Positions 26,716-35,868 of a DNA stretch of 64,000 bases are shown piece by piece; position 1 is the first letter of the stretch; the number at the start of each line of letters is the position of its first letter. The stretch is taken from NCBI GenBank assembly GCA_934271525.1, contig CAKQRL010000004.1, positions 1-64,000 of the forward strand, written 5' to 3'. This DNA is from an uncultured Rhodocyclaceae bacterium (GTDB lineage Bacteria > Pseudomonadota > Gammaproteobacteria > Burkholderiales > Rhodocyclaceae). The notes under the pieces were generated by a model. It ran no database searches, was not told where the DNA came from, and saw only the letters and a program-made list of their open reading frames with translations. The position numbers and the translations under genes are program-made.

Positions 26716-27503
26716 AAATCGCTCTCGGCTTGGAATACCAAGGTCAACATTTTTATGGTTGGCAAAAGCAACCACATCTCCCAACCATCCAAGGCGCATT
26801 AGAATCGGCGCTTAGTGAAATTGCAGGCGAAAAAATTGTAACGCACGCGGCGGGACGAACGGACGCAGGCGTGCATGCCATCCAACAAATTGTGCATTTT
26901 GAAACCGCAGTAAACCGCCCGCTTACCGCTTGGGTTCGTGGCACAAACAGCCATTTGTCGCGCCAAGCGCAAGGTATTAGCGTTTTATGGGCAAAAACAA
27001 TGCCGGATGATTTCCACGCCCGATTTTCTGCCACTGCCCGTTCTTACCGCTATTTTTTGCTCAACCGTCCAACGCCGCCTGCATTGTTCAACCAACAAAT
27101 CGCTTGGGTTTTTCAGCCTTTGGATTTAAACGCCATGCAACAAGCGGCGGCGTTTTTTCTTGGCACGCATGATTTTTCCGCCTTTCGCGCGGCGGGTTGC
27201 CAAGCAAAATCGCCGATTAAAACGATGAGCGAAGCACGCGTTTTTAAAACCCAAAACAATATTATCGTTTTTGCTTTTACTGCCAATGCTTTTTTGTTGC
27301 ATCAAGTCAGAAACTGCGTTGGCGCATTGGTTGCCATCGGCAAAGGCAAAGCCAAACCCAATTTTATTGCTGAGCTTTTAAAACAAGGCAATCGCCAAGC
27401 TGCCCCGCCAACATTTTCTGCGCATGGGCTTTATTTTCTCTCGCCCGCTTACCCCGAAATTTTCCAAATTCCAAAACCCGCCGAATCGCTTTTTTTATTT
27501 TGA
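26712..27503 (+). CDS. truA: tRNA pseudouridine synthase A
   Basis: TruA makes pseudouridine at tRNA positions 38-40. The catalytic aspartate is in AAGRTDAGVHA. MKIALGLEYQGQHFYGWQ, FSATARSYRYFLLN and FLLHQVRNCVGALVAIGKG are family blocks. The ATG at 26712 overlaps the previous stop (ATGA) and gives 263 residues. The frame ends 12 bases before a cluster of four repeat cores. Confidence 0.97.
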   Translation: MKIALGLEYQGQHFYGWQKQPHLPTIQGALESALSEIAGEKIVTHAAGRTDAGVHAIQQIVHFETAVNRPLTAWVRGTNSHLSRQAQGISVLWAKTMPDDFHARFSATARSYRYFLLNRPTPPALFNQQIAWVFQPLDLNAMQQAAAFFLGTHDFSAFRAAGCQAKSPIKTMSEARVFKTQNNIIVFAFTANAFLLHQVRNCVGALVAIGKGKAKPNFIAELLKQGNRQAAPPTFSAHGLYFLSPAYPEIFQIPKPAESLFLF

Positions 27504-27515
27504 AAAAAAATTTTC

Positions 27516-27640
27516 GTTTACCGTGGATTTTTAAAAATCCACGGTAAACACCTTATTTTTTTGAAAAAAAACATTAAAAAAGGCGATTTTCCACGGTCAA
27601 CCTGAAAAAATTTTCAAAAAAAAGCGCCGTTTACCGTGGA
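27516..27640. repeat. Dispersed element cluster of four cores
   Basis: Exact cores lie at 27516 (GTTTACC...), 27538 (TCCACGGTAAAC), 27590 (TCCACGGTCAAC) and 27629 (GTTTACC...). The first two point outward; the last two form a standard inverted pair 39 bases apart. The cluster fills most of the truA-fba gap. Confidence 0.9.
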
Positions 27641-27692
27641 AAAAACGCATAATTTGCTTTTTTTGAATCTTTTTTCACACGAGGGAACAATT

Positions 27693-28757
27693 ATGCCTTT
27701 GGTTTCAATGCGCCAACTTTTAGACCACGCCGCCGAAAACAATTACGGATTGCCCGCCTTCAACGTTAATAATATGGAACAAGTTTGGGCAATTATGCAA
27801 GCCGCCCAAGAAATCAATGCGCCTGTGATTATGCAAGCATCAGCTGGCGCTCGCAAATACGCCGGCGAATCCTTTTTGCGCCACCAAATTTTGGCGGCTT
27901 TGGAAGCTTATCCAGAAATTCCCATTGTGATGCACCAAGACCACGGGCAAAGCCCCGCCGTTTGTATGGCAGCCATTCGTTCGGGGTTTTCTTCCGTGAT
28001 GATGGACGGCTCACTTTTGGAAGACGGCAAAAGCATTGCGCCTTATGAATACAATGTTGAAGTTTCCAAAAAGGTGGTGGAATTTTCGCACGCCATTGGT
28101 GTGTCGGTGGAAGCGGAATTGGGCGTTTTGGGCAGTTTGGAAACCTTAAAAGCCGACAAAGAAGATGGCATTGGCGCAGAAGGCAAGTTGGAACGTGAAG
28201 ATTTGCTCACCAACGTGGAACAAGCCGCTGATTTTGTCAAAGCCACACAATGCGATGCCTTGGCTATTGCCATTGGCACCAGCCACGGCGCTTACAAATT
28301 CAGCAAAAAACCAACGGGCGATGTGTTAAGCATTCAGCGTTTAAAAGAAATTCACCAAAGGCTACCCAACACGCATTTGGTGATGCACGGCTCTTCTTCC
28401 GTGCCGCAAGAATTGCTTGCAGAAATTCGGCAATTTGGCGGCGAAATGAAAGAAACTTATGGCGTGCCAGTTGAAGAAATTGTGGAAGGCATTAAAAACG
28501 GCGTGCGCAAAGTCAACATTGACACCGATATTCGCTTGGCAATGACAGCCGCCATTCGCCGATTTTTTGTTGAAAACCCACAAAAATTTGACCCGCGCGA
28601 ATATTTAAAACCCGCGCGCGAGGCCGCAAAAAAAGTTTGTTTGTCCCGTTTTCAAGCCTTTGGTTGCGAAGGACAAGCCACCAAAATCAAAGCCATTCCA
28701 TTAGAAAAAATGGCGCAACGCTACCAAAAAGGCGAATTGGCGCAAATTGTGCGCTGA
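27693..28757 (+). CDS. fba: Fructose-bisphosphate aldolase, class II (Calvin-cycle type)
   Basis: A zinc-dependent aldolase interconverting fructose-1,6-bisphosphate with triose phosphates. [27 protein letters not shown] is the betaproteobacterial N-terminus. Zinc ligands are visible in [23 protein letters not shown] and [20 protein letters not shown] is the phosphate region. The ATG at 27693 has GAGGGA upstream; the open frame extends back into repeat sequence but should not be used. 354 residues. Confidence 0.97.
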   Translation: MPLVSMRQLLDHAAENNYGLPAFNVNNMEQVWAIMQAAQEINAPVIMQASAGARKYAGESFLRHQILAALEAYPEIPIVMHQDHGQSPAVCMAAIRSGFSSVMMDGSLLEDGKSIAPYEYNVEVSKKVVEFSHAIGVSVEAELGVLGSLETLKADKEDGIGAEGKLEREDLLTNVEQAADFVKATQCDALAIAIGTSHGAYKFSKKPTGDVLSIQRLKEIHQRLPNTHLVMHGSSSVPQELLAEIRQFGGEMKETYGVPVEEIVEGIKNGVRKVNIDTDIRLAMTAAIRRFFVENPQKFDPREYLKPAREAAKKVCLSRFQAFGCEGQATKIKAIPLEKMAQRYQKGELAQIVR

Positions 28758-28792
28758 ACTTTGTTTTTTTCAAATCCAATAAAACAAAAAAA

Positions 28793-28809
28793 TCCACGGT
28801 CAACGTGGA
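28793..28809. repeat. Dispersed element, mini-hairpin variant (left of mcrBC)
   Basis: TCCACGGTCAAC runs directly into GTGGA, making a 17-base hairpin (TCCACG/CGTGGA) followed by nine T and GAAAA. The same variant occurs once more, in the same orientation, on the other side of mcrBC (31588). Confidence 0.88.
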
Positions 28810-28859
28810 TTTTTTTTTGAAAACTTAAATTTTTAAATTAAGAGCTAAATAATTTGTTT

Positions 28860-30173
28860 TTATTTGTCTAAAAATTTGTTCAAATTAAAAAAATGAATTT
28901 TTAATTGGAATTGAAAATTGCCTTCTTTTTTATAAGCTTTATAAAAGAATTTTTTTATTTTAATCAAATGTTTTTTATTTGTTTTAGGATAAATAAGATA
29001 AGCTTTTTGACATTCATATTTTGTTAAATAAGCCCAAATTTGATACAAATCATTTTGTTGAATATCCTTTTCATTATTTAAAATTTTCCATTTTGTATCG
29101 GCAATAAAAATTATTTTATCATTTTTATCATTTTTTTGACAAACAATATCTGGAATCAGTTGAAATGAATCTTTCAATTTGTTTTTTTCAACTTTGTATT
29201 CCATTAAATATTTGCTTGCATCTTGTGTTTTAATTTTAATTTTTTCTGTTTTTTGCGCAATGTATTTTTGTAAATGCCACGCCACAAAACTTTCAAAAAG
29301 TTCATTCATATCAAAAAGCAGTGCAAAGGCTTTTTCATTGCCTTGATAAGCAGTGAAAGTTTGTTTTTTAAGAAAAATTTTGCACCACAAAAGAAGCAGT
29401 TCATAATCTTTAAAATGTCTTAAATTTTCGCATTTTGCAAAATCTTTATCATAATTTTGACTGGGAATAATCTCATTAAAAATAAAACGGCTTTGCGCAA
29501 TTCTGGCATTGGTTTTAACGCTAAAATGATTTGTGCTCAAAAGCAAAAGCGTGGATTTAATCAGTTTGTTTGGGGCAATATTTGGAGTAAATTCATCGCT
29601 TGCGGTGAAAAATCTTTCTTTGTGGGCAAAATTGTGTTTTAAATTTTGTGAAAAAAGTAACCTGCCTTTTAAAAATTTGCGGTTTTGTTCGCTTTCTAGG
29701 TAATTGCTTTTTAAGCCCTTTTTAATCAGCATTTCCACTTCGTTTAAAAACATCATCACAAAAATTTCAAGCAAGGGGGCGTTTTGTGTTTTTAAGTTTG
29801 CAATGTGGCTTTGTTTGAAAGGCAAATTTTTAAGGGTTTGAAGCATTTTTAGCAAAAGGTCTTTTGCCTCGTTGATTTTATCTTGGTGCTTTTTAAAACC
29901 TTCGTTTTCATTTGCCAAACGAAAAGTTTTGGGCAAAATTTCCAAACAAAAGCCACTTTTGGTTTGGATAAGCCCGACATAATTTCGTGCTTTAAGGCGG
30001 TTTTTGCCATAAGAATTTAAAAAAATATGATTGCTCTTTTCATCGGCAAAATTTTTAAGTTCATCAAAAATTTTTTGCGCTTTTTCAGAATTGTTTTCAG
30101 CCATAACGGCTTTGATATCATCAATTCCAAATACTTGCCATTCAGCAATGCAAAGCGGTTTGTTTTTATTCAT
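28860..30173 (-). CDS. mcrC: McrC-type subunit of a 5-methylcytosine restriction system
   Basis: McrC carries the PD-(D/E)xK nuclease that cleaves methylated DNA when activated by the McrB GTPase. The 437 residues fit the McrC/5-methylcytosine restriction family. The N-terminal part contains RNYVGLIQTKSGFCLEILPK, and the nuclease core reads IPDIVCQK then IFIADTKWK, giving the D...DxK triad. The frame is intact and starts two bases from the mcrB stop. Strong A/T bias and flanking direct repeats suggest acquisition. With mcrB broken, it is probably inactive. Confidence 0.85.
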   Translation of the reverse strand: MNKNKPLCIAEWQVFGIDDIKAVMAENNSEKAQKIFDELKNFADEKSNHIFLNSYGKNRLKARNYVGLIQTKSGFCLEILPKTFRLANENEGFKKHQDKINEAKDLLLKMLQTLKNLPFKQSHIANLKTQNAPLLEIFVMMFLNEVEMLIKKGLKSNYLESEQNRKFLKGRLLFSQNLKHNFAHKERFFTASDEFTPNIAPNKLIKSTLLLLSTNHFSVKTNARIAQSRFIFNEIIPSQNYDKDFAKCENLRHFKDYELLLLWCKIFLKKQTFTAYQGNEKAFALLFDMNELFESFVAWHLQKYIAQKTEKIKIKTQDASKYLMEYKVEKNKLKDSFQLIPDIVCQKNDKNDKIIFIADTKWKILNNEKDIQQNDLYQIWAYLTKYECQKAYLIYPKTNKKHLIKIKKFFYKAYKKEGNFQFQLKIHFFNLNKFLDK

Positions 30174-30175
30174 TT

Positions 30176-31556
30176 TTATTGATGATTTTCATAAATTTGC
30201 ATAAAACTCCCTTCATCCCATTGCTCAAAATCTGTAATTGCATACACATCTTTTTCGCTATCTATTTCATCGTGGAATTTATTCAAAAAATCAGGTTTTG
30301 ATTTGGATTGAATCATTTGATTATCATTCAACACGGCTTGAATTTTTTTATAATCATCATAAAAATACTCTTGTAAAAGCGGGATAATTTTATTTTTAAA
30401 AACTTGTTGCAACTTGCTCAAAGAATCCACATTGATGAAAAAAGAATGCCCGATGGTGTGTTCTCTATCCAGCAAAAATTCAATTCTATCATTCATAACT
30501 TTTAGCAAAGCTTGCAAATTCACGCCTTCACAATTTGTGCTTATATTTTCATTATTCCATTCTGGCATCATTTCCACAAATTCAAACCGTCTGCGCAAAG
30601 CCGTATCAAGCAAGGCGATGCTTCTATCAGCAGTATTCATCGTGCCGATTAGTAAAGCCAAAGCCCTTGCCGCCATCAAATTCGTTTGCACTATATGGCA
30701 AAGACACACGCAATTCCTCATCAGCACCTATCCTTTTGCTCGGCTCAATAAGCGTGATGAGTTCGCCCAAAATTTTGCTGATATTGCCACGATTGATTTC
30801 ATCAATGATGAGAATGTAGGGTTTTTTGGGAATATAATATTCAAAATATTCAATATAATATTCAAAATAATACTGAATAATCGCTATATAAGCTGGAGAA
30901 CATAATTCTAAATTTTCTTGTGTTGCGTGTCGCAAATGTTGCCTAAAAATATCTTTTAATTCTTGTTCAGTTTTTTCTTTTGTTGCATCCTGTATCATCT
31001 CATACAATTCATTTTTGAAAAGTTCATAGTATTTATAAGGTTCATTGCGTTTAAATTTAATTACATTGATACATTTAGTGAAAGAAATACCTTTAAGAGT
31101 CCAATTTTATTTCTCCAAAAGATGATTATAGAATTCCTCAAAGATGGTCATAGAATTCATCATTTTTTTATTTGGTTCTTTTTCTTTTTTAGCTTTGATA
31201 CAAACTTTCTTAAAAACTCCATCTTTGATTTCATAAGTCATTTCGGCATTTTGATTTTCAATATTGGGCTTAATCCCTTCCACAAATTCTTCATAAGCAA
31301 AACTTTGATGAAAAGTAATAAATTCTATTTGTCCATTTTTGCGGAATTCGTCAAATGTAGTCTTTAATTCTGCTCTGCTTTTGCCTTCTATTTCAACGCC
31401 CAAAATTTCCAACGCCTTGTTGATGGTATTGTATGTTTTGCCTGTGCCCGGCGGTCCGTAAAGGATTTGATTTAAAGGCGGATTGAAGCGGTTTGATTGG
31501 TGTAAATCTTCATCTGTTTGATTATCGTCAATGTTGATGTTTTCATTTGCTTGCAT
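30176..31556 (-). pseudogene. mcrB: McrB-type AAA+ GTPase, disrupted
   Basis: Three consecutive segments together encode one McrB GTPase. The first (31556-31107) has Walker A YGPPGTGKTYNT and stops at an in-frame TAA after HLLEK. The same frame then continues ([11 protein letters not shown]...) into Walker B ([20 protein letters not shown]). A one-base frameshift near 30650-30690 moves reading into the frame carrying [24 protein letters not shown]. So one nonsense codon and one frameshift are needed to break it. The start MQANENIN has GAAGGAG upstream. The N-terminal methyl-DNA-binding domain of E. coli McrB is absent. Sequencing error is possible for the frameshift. Confidence 0.85.
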
Positions 31557-31587
31557 TTTTATTTCTCCTTCAAAAAAACAACAGAAA

Positions 31588-31604
31588 TCCACGGTCAACG
31601 TGGA
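31588..31604. repeat. Dispersed element, mini-hairpin variant (right of mcrBC)
   Basis: TCCACGGTCAACGTGGA followed by eight T and GAAAA, matching the copy at 28793 except for one T. It lies just upstream of the mcrB start. Confidence 0.88.
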
Positions 31605-31651
31605 TTTTTTTTGAAAATTTTAAAATGTAAAAAATTAAAAAAATGTAAAAA

Positions 31652-32689
31652 TTAAAAATGAATCACGCACGGCGATTCATTTTCTTTTTTATGTTGAATT
31701 TCACCGATAGTAAAAACTTTTTCCCCTAAATTTTCCAAATGTTTTTTGGCAAAATCGGCATCGTTGGGATTTAAAATTAAAACAAAACCAATGCCGCAAT
31801 TAAATGTGCGCACCATTTCTTCATTGGGCACTTGCCCTTCTTTTTGTAACCATTCAAATAATTTAGGGCGCTTCCACGAATCAGCTTTTAAAACCGCTTT
31901 TAAATTGGAATTTAAAATGCGCGGAATGTTTTCCAACAAACCACCGCCCGTAATATGTGCCATTCCTTTGATTTCAATATTTTTTAAAAGCGACAAAATC
32001 GGCTGAACATAAATGCGCGTGGGCGACAACAAAACTTCACCCAAAGTTTTGTTTTCATCAAAAATGGCGTTGAAATCCGGCGCGGATTTTTCAATAATGC
32101 GGCGAATTAGCGAATAACCATTGGAATGCGCGCCTCTTGATGATAAGCCCAAAACAATATCGCCTGCGGCAATTTTTTTGCCGGTGATGAGATTTTCTTT
32201 TTCCGCAATGCCAAGCGCAAATCCCGCCAAATCGTATTCTTCACAAGGATACATGCCGGGCATTTCGGCAGTTTCTCCACCAATTAAAGCGCAGTTGGCT
32301 AATTCACAACCTTTGGCAATGCCGGCAATCACCTTTTCTGCCACATCCACATTCAAATGGCCGCAAGCAAAATAATCCAAAAAAAACAAAGGCTTGGCAC
32401 CTTGAACAAGAATATCATTCACGCTCATTGCAACCAAATCTTGCCCGATTGTGTTGTGTTGGTTTAATAAAAAAGCAAGTTTTAATTTGGTGCCCACGCC
32501 ATCGGTGCCGGAGACCAAAACCGGATTTTTGTATTCTTTGCTTAATTCAAAAAGCGCACCAAAGCCGCCAATTCCGCCCAAAACTTGGGGGTTTAATGTT
32601 TTTTTGGCGTGTGGTTTAATGCGTTCAACCAAAAGATTGCCGGCGGCAATATCCACACCAGCGTCTAAATAAGAAAGGGATTTTTTCAT
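31652..32689 (-). CDS. purM: Phosphoribosylformylglycinamidine cyclo-ligase (AIR synthetase)
   Basis: PurM closes the imidazole ring to form AIR in purine synthesis, using ATP. The 345 residues match. [67 protein letters not shown] and [16 protein letters not shown] are family signatures. It reads away from tRNA-Ser with an 18-base gap, so it may share that promoter. Confidence 0.97.
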   Translation of the reverse strand: MKKSLSYLDAGVDIAAGNLLVERIKPHAKKTLNPQVLGGIGGFGALFELSKEYKNPVLVSGTDGVGTKLKLAFLLNQHNTIGQDLVAMSVNDILVQGAKPLFFLDYFACGHLNVDVAEKVIAGIAKGCELANCALIGGETAEMPGMYPCEEYDLAGFALGIAEKENLITGKKIAAGDIVLGLSSRGAHSNGYSLIRRIIEKSAPDFNAIFDENKTLGEVLLSPTRIYVQPILSLLKNIEIKGMAHITGGGLLENIPRILNSNLKAVLKADSWKRPKLFEWLQKEGQVPNEEMVRTFNCGIGFVLILNPNDADFAKKHLENLGEKVFTIGEIQHKKENESPCVIHF

Positions 32690-32707
32690 TTTTTTGCCTC
32701 GTGTGGA

Positions 32708-32800
32708 TGGCGGAGACGGAGGGATTCGAACCCTCGATACGGATTTTGTCCGTATGCTCCCTTAGCAGGGGAGTGCCTTCGACCTCTCGGCCACGTCTCC
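32708..32800 (-). tRNA. tRNA-Ser (anticodon GCT)
   Basis: A 93-nucleotide class II tRNA on the minus strand with acceptor GGAGACG/CGTCTCC, discriminator G and encoded CCA. The anticodon loop CTGCTAA gives GCT (AGC/AGU codons). The long variable arm pairs TACGGAC with a GTCCGTA-like strand. Position next to lysC is typical of betaproteobacteria. Confidence 0.95.
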
Positions 32801-32811
32801 AAAAACGGCGC

Positions 32812-32841
32812 ATTTTAAAAAACAAAAGCGCCTTTTGTCAA
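32812..32841 (-). promoter_or_regulatory. Sigma-70 promoter of tRNA-Ser with hairpin in the spacer
   Basis: On the minus strand TTGACA (32841-32836) and TAAAAT (32817-32812) are 18 bases apart, 11 bases before the tRNA. Between them, ACAAAAG-GCG-CTTTTGT followed by TTTTTT also makes a short terminator-like hairpin for lysC, so the two signals overlap. Confidence 0.6.
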
Positions 32842-32849
32842 TTTAAAAC

Positions 32850-34070
32850 TTATTGGTCTAAACCAAAAGCGCGATGCAACACGCGCACAGCCAATTCCAA
32901 ATATTTTTCGTCAATGACCACGGAAATTTTAATTTCAGAAGTGGAAATCATTTTGACATTGATGCCTTCATCCGCCAAGGCTTTGAAAAGCGTGGTGGCA
33001 ACGCCCGGGTGCGAGCGCATTCCAACGCCCACGGCGGAAATTTTGCAAATTTTGTTGTCGTGCAAAATGTCGCGCGCGCCCAGTTGAATTTTTACTTTTT
33101 CCAAAATGGACAAAGCGCGGACAAAATCCGCACGATTAACAGTAAAAGAAAAATCCGTTGAGCCATCTTGCCCAATGTTTTGGATAATCATATCCACATC
33201 CACATTGGCATCAGAAATAGCGCCCAAAATTTGAAAAGCAATGCCGGGTTTATCGGGCACGCCGGTAAGCGTTAGTTTGGCTTCATCGCGGTTAAACGCA
33301 ATGCCTGAAATAATGGCTTGTTCCATTTTTTTATCTTCCTCAATGGTAATCAATGTGCCTTCGCCCTCTTCTTCAAAAGAAGAAAGAACGCGCAGTTTTA
33401 CTTTGTATTTGCCCGCAAACTCCACCGAGCGAATTTGCAACACTTTGGAGCCTTGGCTTGCCATTTCCAACATTTCTTCAAAGGTAATGGCGCTTAATTT
33501 TTTGGCTTCTGGCACCACGCGCGGGTCGGTGGTATAAACACCGTCCACGTCCGTATAAATTTGGCATTCATCCGCTTTTAAAGCCGCCGCCAGCGCCACG
33601 GCGGAAGTATCTGACCCGCCGCGCCCCAAGGTGGTGATGTTGCCTTCTTTATCCACCCCTTGAAAACCTGCCACAATCACCACTTTGTTGTCGTTTAAAT
33701 CGCGGCGAATGTTGTTTTCTTCAATAGACAAAATGCGCGCTTTTGAAAAAGTGGAGTCGGTTAAAATTTTAACTTGTGAACCTGTGTAGCTTTTGGCTGG
33801 CACGTTAATGCTTTTTAAAGCCATTGCCAACAAACCGATGGTAACTTGTTCGCCGGTTGAAATAACCGCATCGTATTCGCGCCCATCGGGTTCGTTTTGA
33901 ATTTCTTTGGTTAATGCAATCAAGCGGTTGGTTTCGCCCGCCATGGCGGAAACCACCACCACCACTTGATGACCTTGTGCGTGGTATTTTGCCACGCGTT
34001 TGGCTACATTTTTAATGCGCTCTGGGCTGCCCACCGATGTGCCGCCGTATTTCTGCACAATCAAGGCCAT
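32850..34070 (-). CDS. lysC: Aspartate kinase
   Basis: LysC phosphorylates aspartate for lysine, threonine and methionine synthesis. The 406 residues start MALIVQKYGGTSVG. The kinase domain shows VVSAMAGETNRL, STGEQVTIGLLAMAL, LGRGGSDTSAVALAAAL and YTDVDGVYTTDPRVV. Two ACT regulatory domains follow, with IQNIGQDGSTDFSFTV and VGMRSHPGVATTLFKALA, suggesting end-product feedback. A longer frame reaches 34139 but would translate repeat sequence (MTVEKK). An element pair lies upstream. Confidence 0.97.
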   Translation of the reverse strand: MALIVQKYGGTSVGSPERIKNVAKRVAKYHAQGHQVVVVVSAMAGETNRLIALTKEIQNEPDGREYDAVISTGEQVTIGLLAMALKSINVPAKSYTGSQVKILTDSTFSKARILSIEENNIRRDLNDNKVVIVAGFQGVDKEGNITTLGRGGSDTSAVALAAALKADECQIYTDVDGVYTTDPRVVPEAKKLSAITFEEMLEMASQGSKVLQIRSVEFAGKYKVKLRVLSSFEEEGEGTLITIEEDKKMEQAIISGIAFNRDEAKLTLTGVPDKPGIAFQILGAISDANVDVDMIIQNIGQDGSTDFSFTVNRADFVRALSILEKVKIQLGARDILHDNKICKISAVGVGMRSHPGVATTLFKALADEGINVKMISTSEIKISVVIDEKYLELAVRVLHRAFGLDQ

Positions 34071-34128
34071 TTTGAATCCCTTCGTTTGTTTTGAAAAAAA
34101 AAGCATTTTATGCTTTTTTGATTTTTTT

Positions 34129-34179
34129 TCCACGGTCAACGCTTAAATTTTTTGAAAAAAATAATCGGTTGACCGTGGA
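34129..34179. repeat. Dispersed element, inverted pair
   Basis: Exact TCCACGGTCAAC at 34129 and GTTGACCGTGGA at 34168, 39 bases apart, between the aroB stop and the lysC start (both minus strand). It could terminate aroKB transcription. Confidence 0.9.
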
Positions 34180-34197
34180 AAATCGTTTTTTTGGATT

Positions 34198-35304
34198 TTA
34201 TTTTGCAAAATTTGAAGCCGATTCGGTGATTTCTTTATCATTTGCGTCATCACAAACAAAAGCATTCCCAATTTTTTTCAATAAAATCAAACGAATGCGG
34301 GAATTTTGCACTTTTTTGTCGTGCCGCATCCACGGCAAAAATTCAGCGGCGGGCAAGTTGGAAACAGTTATCGGCAAGTTTGCAGATTTAAAAACCTCGG
34401 CAATTTTGGCAAAGTCAGCGTTTTGCAAAAAACCACGTTTTGCGGATAAATCGCAAGCCATCAGCATTCCCACGGCAATGGCTTCACCGTGCAAATAGGT
34501 GCCATAACCCAAGCCTGCTTCAATGGCGTGCCCAAAGGTGTGGCCAAAATTGAGCAAGGCGCGGATGCCTTCTTCGCGCTCGTCTTCAATCACAATTTGC
34601 GCTTTCATCTGCACGCAATGAAAAATAATTTTTGATAAAGTATCCAAAGAATCAACAATAGGATTTTTAAAAAGTTGCGGTGTTTTTTGCGCCAAAAAAT
34701 CAAAAAAAGCGGCATCTTTGATTAAACCGTATTTATAAACCTCCGCCATTCCAGCGGAAAATTCGCGCGCAGGCAAAGTTTTTAGCGTTGTGGTGTCAAT
34801 GACCACGCGTTTGGGTTGATAAAAAGCGCCAATCATATTTTTGCCCAGCGAATGGTTGATGGCAACCTTGCCGCCAACAGAAGAATCAACCATTGCCAAC
34901 AAGGTGGTTGGCACTTGGAAAAAATCCATGCCGCGCTGGTAAGTTGCCGCCGCAAAACCTGCCATATCGCCAATAACGCCGCCGCCCAAGGCAATCAAAA
35001 GCCCAGAGCGTTCAAAATTGTGGCGCAACAATTCGGTGTAAATGCGGTTTAAGGTTTCGTGGTTTTTGTGCGCCTCGCCATCGGGCAAAATCAAACTTTG
35101 CACGCTTTTTGCCGATGCCGTTTGGAGCGTTTTTTCTAATGTTTTTAAATACAAAGGCGCAATGGTCGTGTTGGTAACGATGAAAACCGCACGCTTGGCA
35201 ACAAAAGGCGCAAAAATTTCGGCGTTTAAAAGCAGGTTTTTGCCAATCAAAATATCGTAAGCGCGCGGTTTATCAAGCGGAATTTTGAGATTGAAAATTT
35301 TCAT
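34198..35304 (-). CDS. aroB: 3-dehydroquinate synthase
   Basis: AroB converts DAHP to 3-dehydroquinate, the second shikimate-pathway step, using NAD and a divalent metal. The 368 residues show DGEAHKNHETL, ALGGGVIGDMAGFAAATYQRG, VPTTLLAMVDSSVGGKVAINH and NFGHTFGHAIEAGLGYGTYLHGEA (only partly quoted), with the metal-binding glutamate and histidines. The start overlaps the aroK end by 32 bases, so the two are coupled. Confidence 0.97.
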   Translation of the reverse strand: MKIFNLKIPLDKPRAYDILIGKNLLLNAEIFAPFVAKRAVFIVTNTTIAPLYLKTLEKTLQTASAKSVQSLILPDGEAHKNHETLNRIYTELLRHNFERSGLLIALGGGVIGDMAGFAAATYQRGMDFFQVPTTLLAMVDSSVGGKVAINHSLGKNMIGAFYQPKRVVIDTTTLKTLPAREFSAGMAEVYKYGLIKDAAFFDFLAQKTPQLFKNPIVDSLDTLSKIIFHCVQMKAQIVIEDEREEGIRALLNFGHTFGHAIEAGLGYGTYLHGEAIAVGMLMACDLSAKRGFLQNADFAKIAEVFKSANLPITVSNLPAAEFLPWMRHDKKVQNSRIRLILLKKIGNAFVCDDANDKEITESASNFAK

Positions 35305-35812
35305 AAGCGTTGATAATGCAATGTTGAGCGGATTCTAACGACAAATCATCAATATTTAAAACAAAATGCGCGGTGCTGGTGTAAATGCTGTGGCGCACGG
35401 CGTAAAGCAATTCTAGTTTTTTTAAAGGGTTTTCAACCTGCAACAAAGGGCGCGTGTTGTCGTTTGCAATGCGTGCGGCAAGCGTTTTTGGCGTAGCGTG
35501 CAAATAAACCACAAAACCATTGTTTTTTAAACAAACTTGGTTTTCTTTTAACAAAGGTGCGCCGCCACCGGTGGCAAGCAACAAATTTTTTTGTTGGCAA
35601 AGTGTTTTTAAGGCTTGCGATTCGATTTGCCGAAACGCCGCTTCGCCCGATTCGGCAAAAATTCGGGCAATGGATTTGCCGCAGTTTTCAACAATCCACG
35701 CATCCGAATCGCAAAATTCAAAATTGAGCCGCTTTGCCAAGCGTTTGCCCAAAGTTGTTTTGCCAGCACCCATCAAGCCGATAAAAAAAAGGTTATTGAT
35801 TATCATCATCAT
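35273..35812 (-). CDS. aroK: Shikimate kinase
   Basis: AroK phosphorylates shikimate. The 179-residue P-loop protein has FIGLMGAGKTTLGKRLAK, DSDAWIVENCGKSIARIF, EAAFRQIESQAL and ATGGGAPLL, the last binding shikimate. Three consecutive Met codons at the start leave the exact initiation site open. It follows pilQ, from which it is separated by an intrinsic terminator, and overlaps aroB. Confidence 0.96.
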   Translation of the reverse strand: MMMIINNLFFIGLMGAGKTTLGKRLAKRLNFEFCDSDAWIVENCGKSIARIFAESGEAAFRQIESQALKTLCQQKNLLLATGGGAPLLKENQVCLKNNGFVVYLHATPKTLAARIANDNTRPLLQVENPLKKLELLYAVRHSIYTSTAHFVLNIDDLSLESAQHCIINAYENFQSQNSA

Positions 35813-35814
35813 TC

Positions 35815-35848
35815 AAATAAAAAAACAGCAGGCGCTGCCTGCTGTTTT
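35815..35848 (-). terminator. Intrinsic terminator after pilQ
   Basis: On the minus strand AAAACAGCAGGC and GCCTGCTGTTTT form a 12-bp stem with a three-base loop, followed by a T-run. It lies between pilQ and aroK and is unrelated to the dispersed element. Confidence 0.85.
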
Positions 35849-35868
35849 CTTTCTTTTTATGAAAGGAT

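Noticed and set aside
30627..30727. Programmed +1 frameshift in mcrB
   Set aside because: No recognisable slippery site or stimulatory signal was seen, and a separate in-frame stop upstream already disrupts the gene, so decay or error is simpler.
28793..31604. mcrBC repeats as insertion-sequence ends
   Set aside because: The repeats are direct, not inverted, no transposase is enclosed, and the same core is found at many unrelated places.
34071..34139. Longer lysC start (MTVEKK...)
   Set aside because: The extra residues come from repeat and A/T-rich sequence; the conserved N-terminus MALIVQKYGG begins at 34070.
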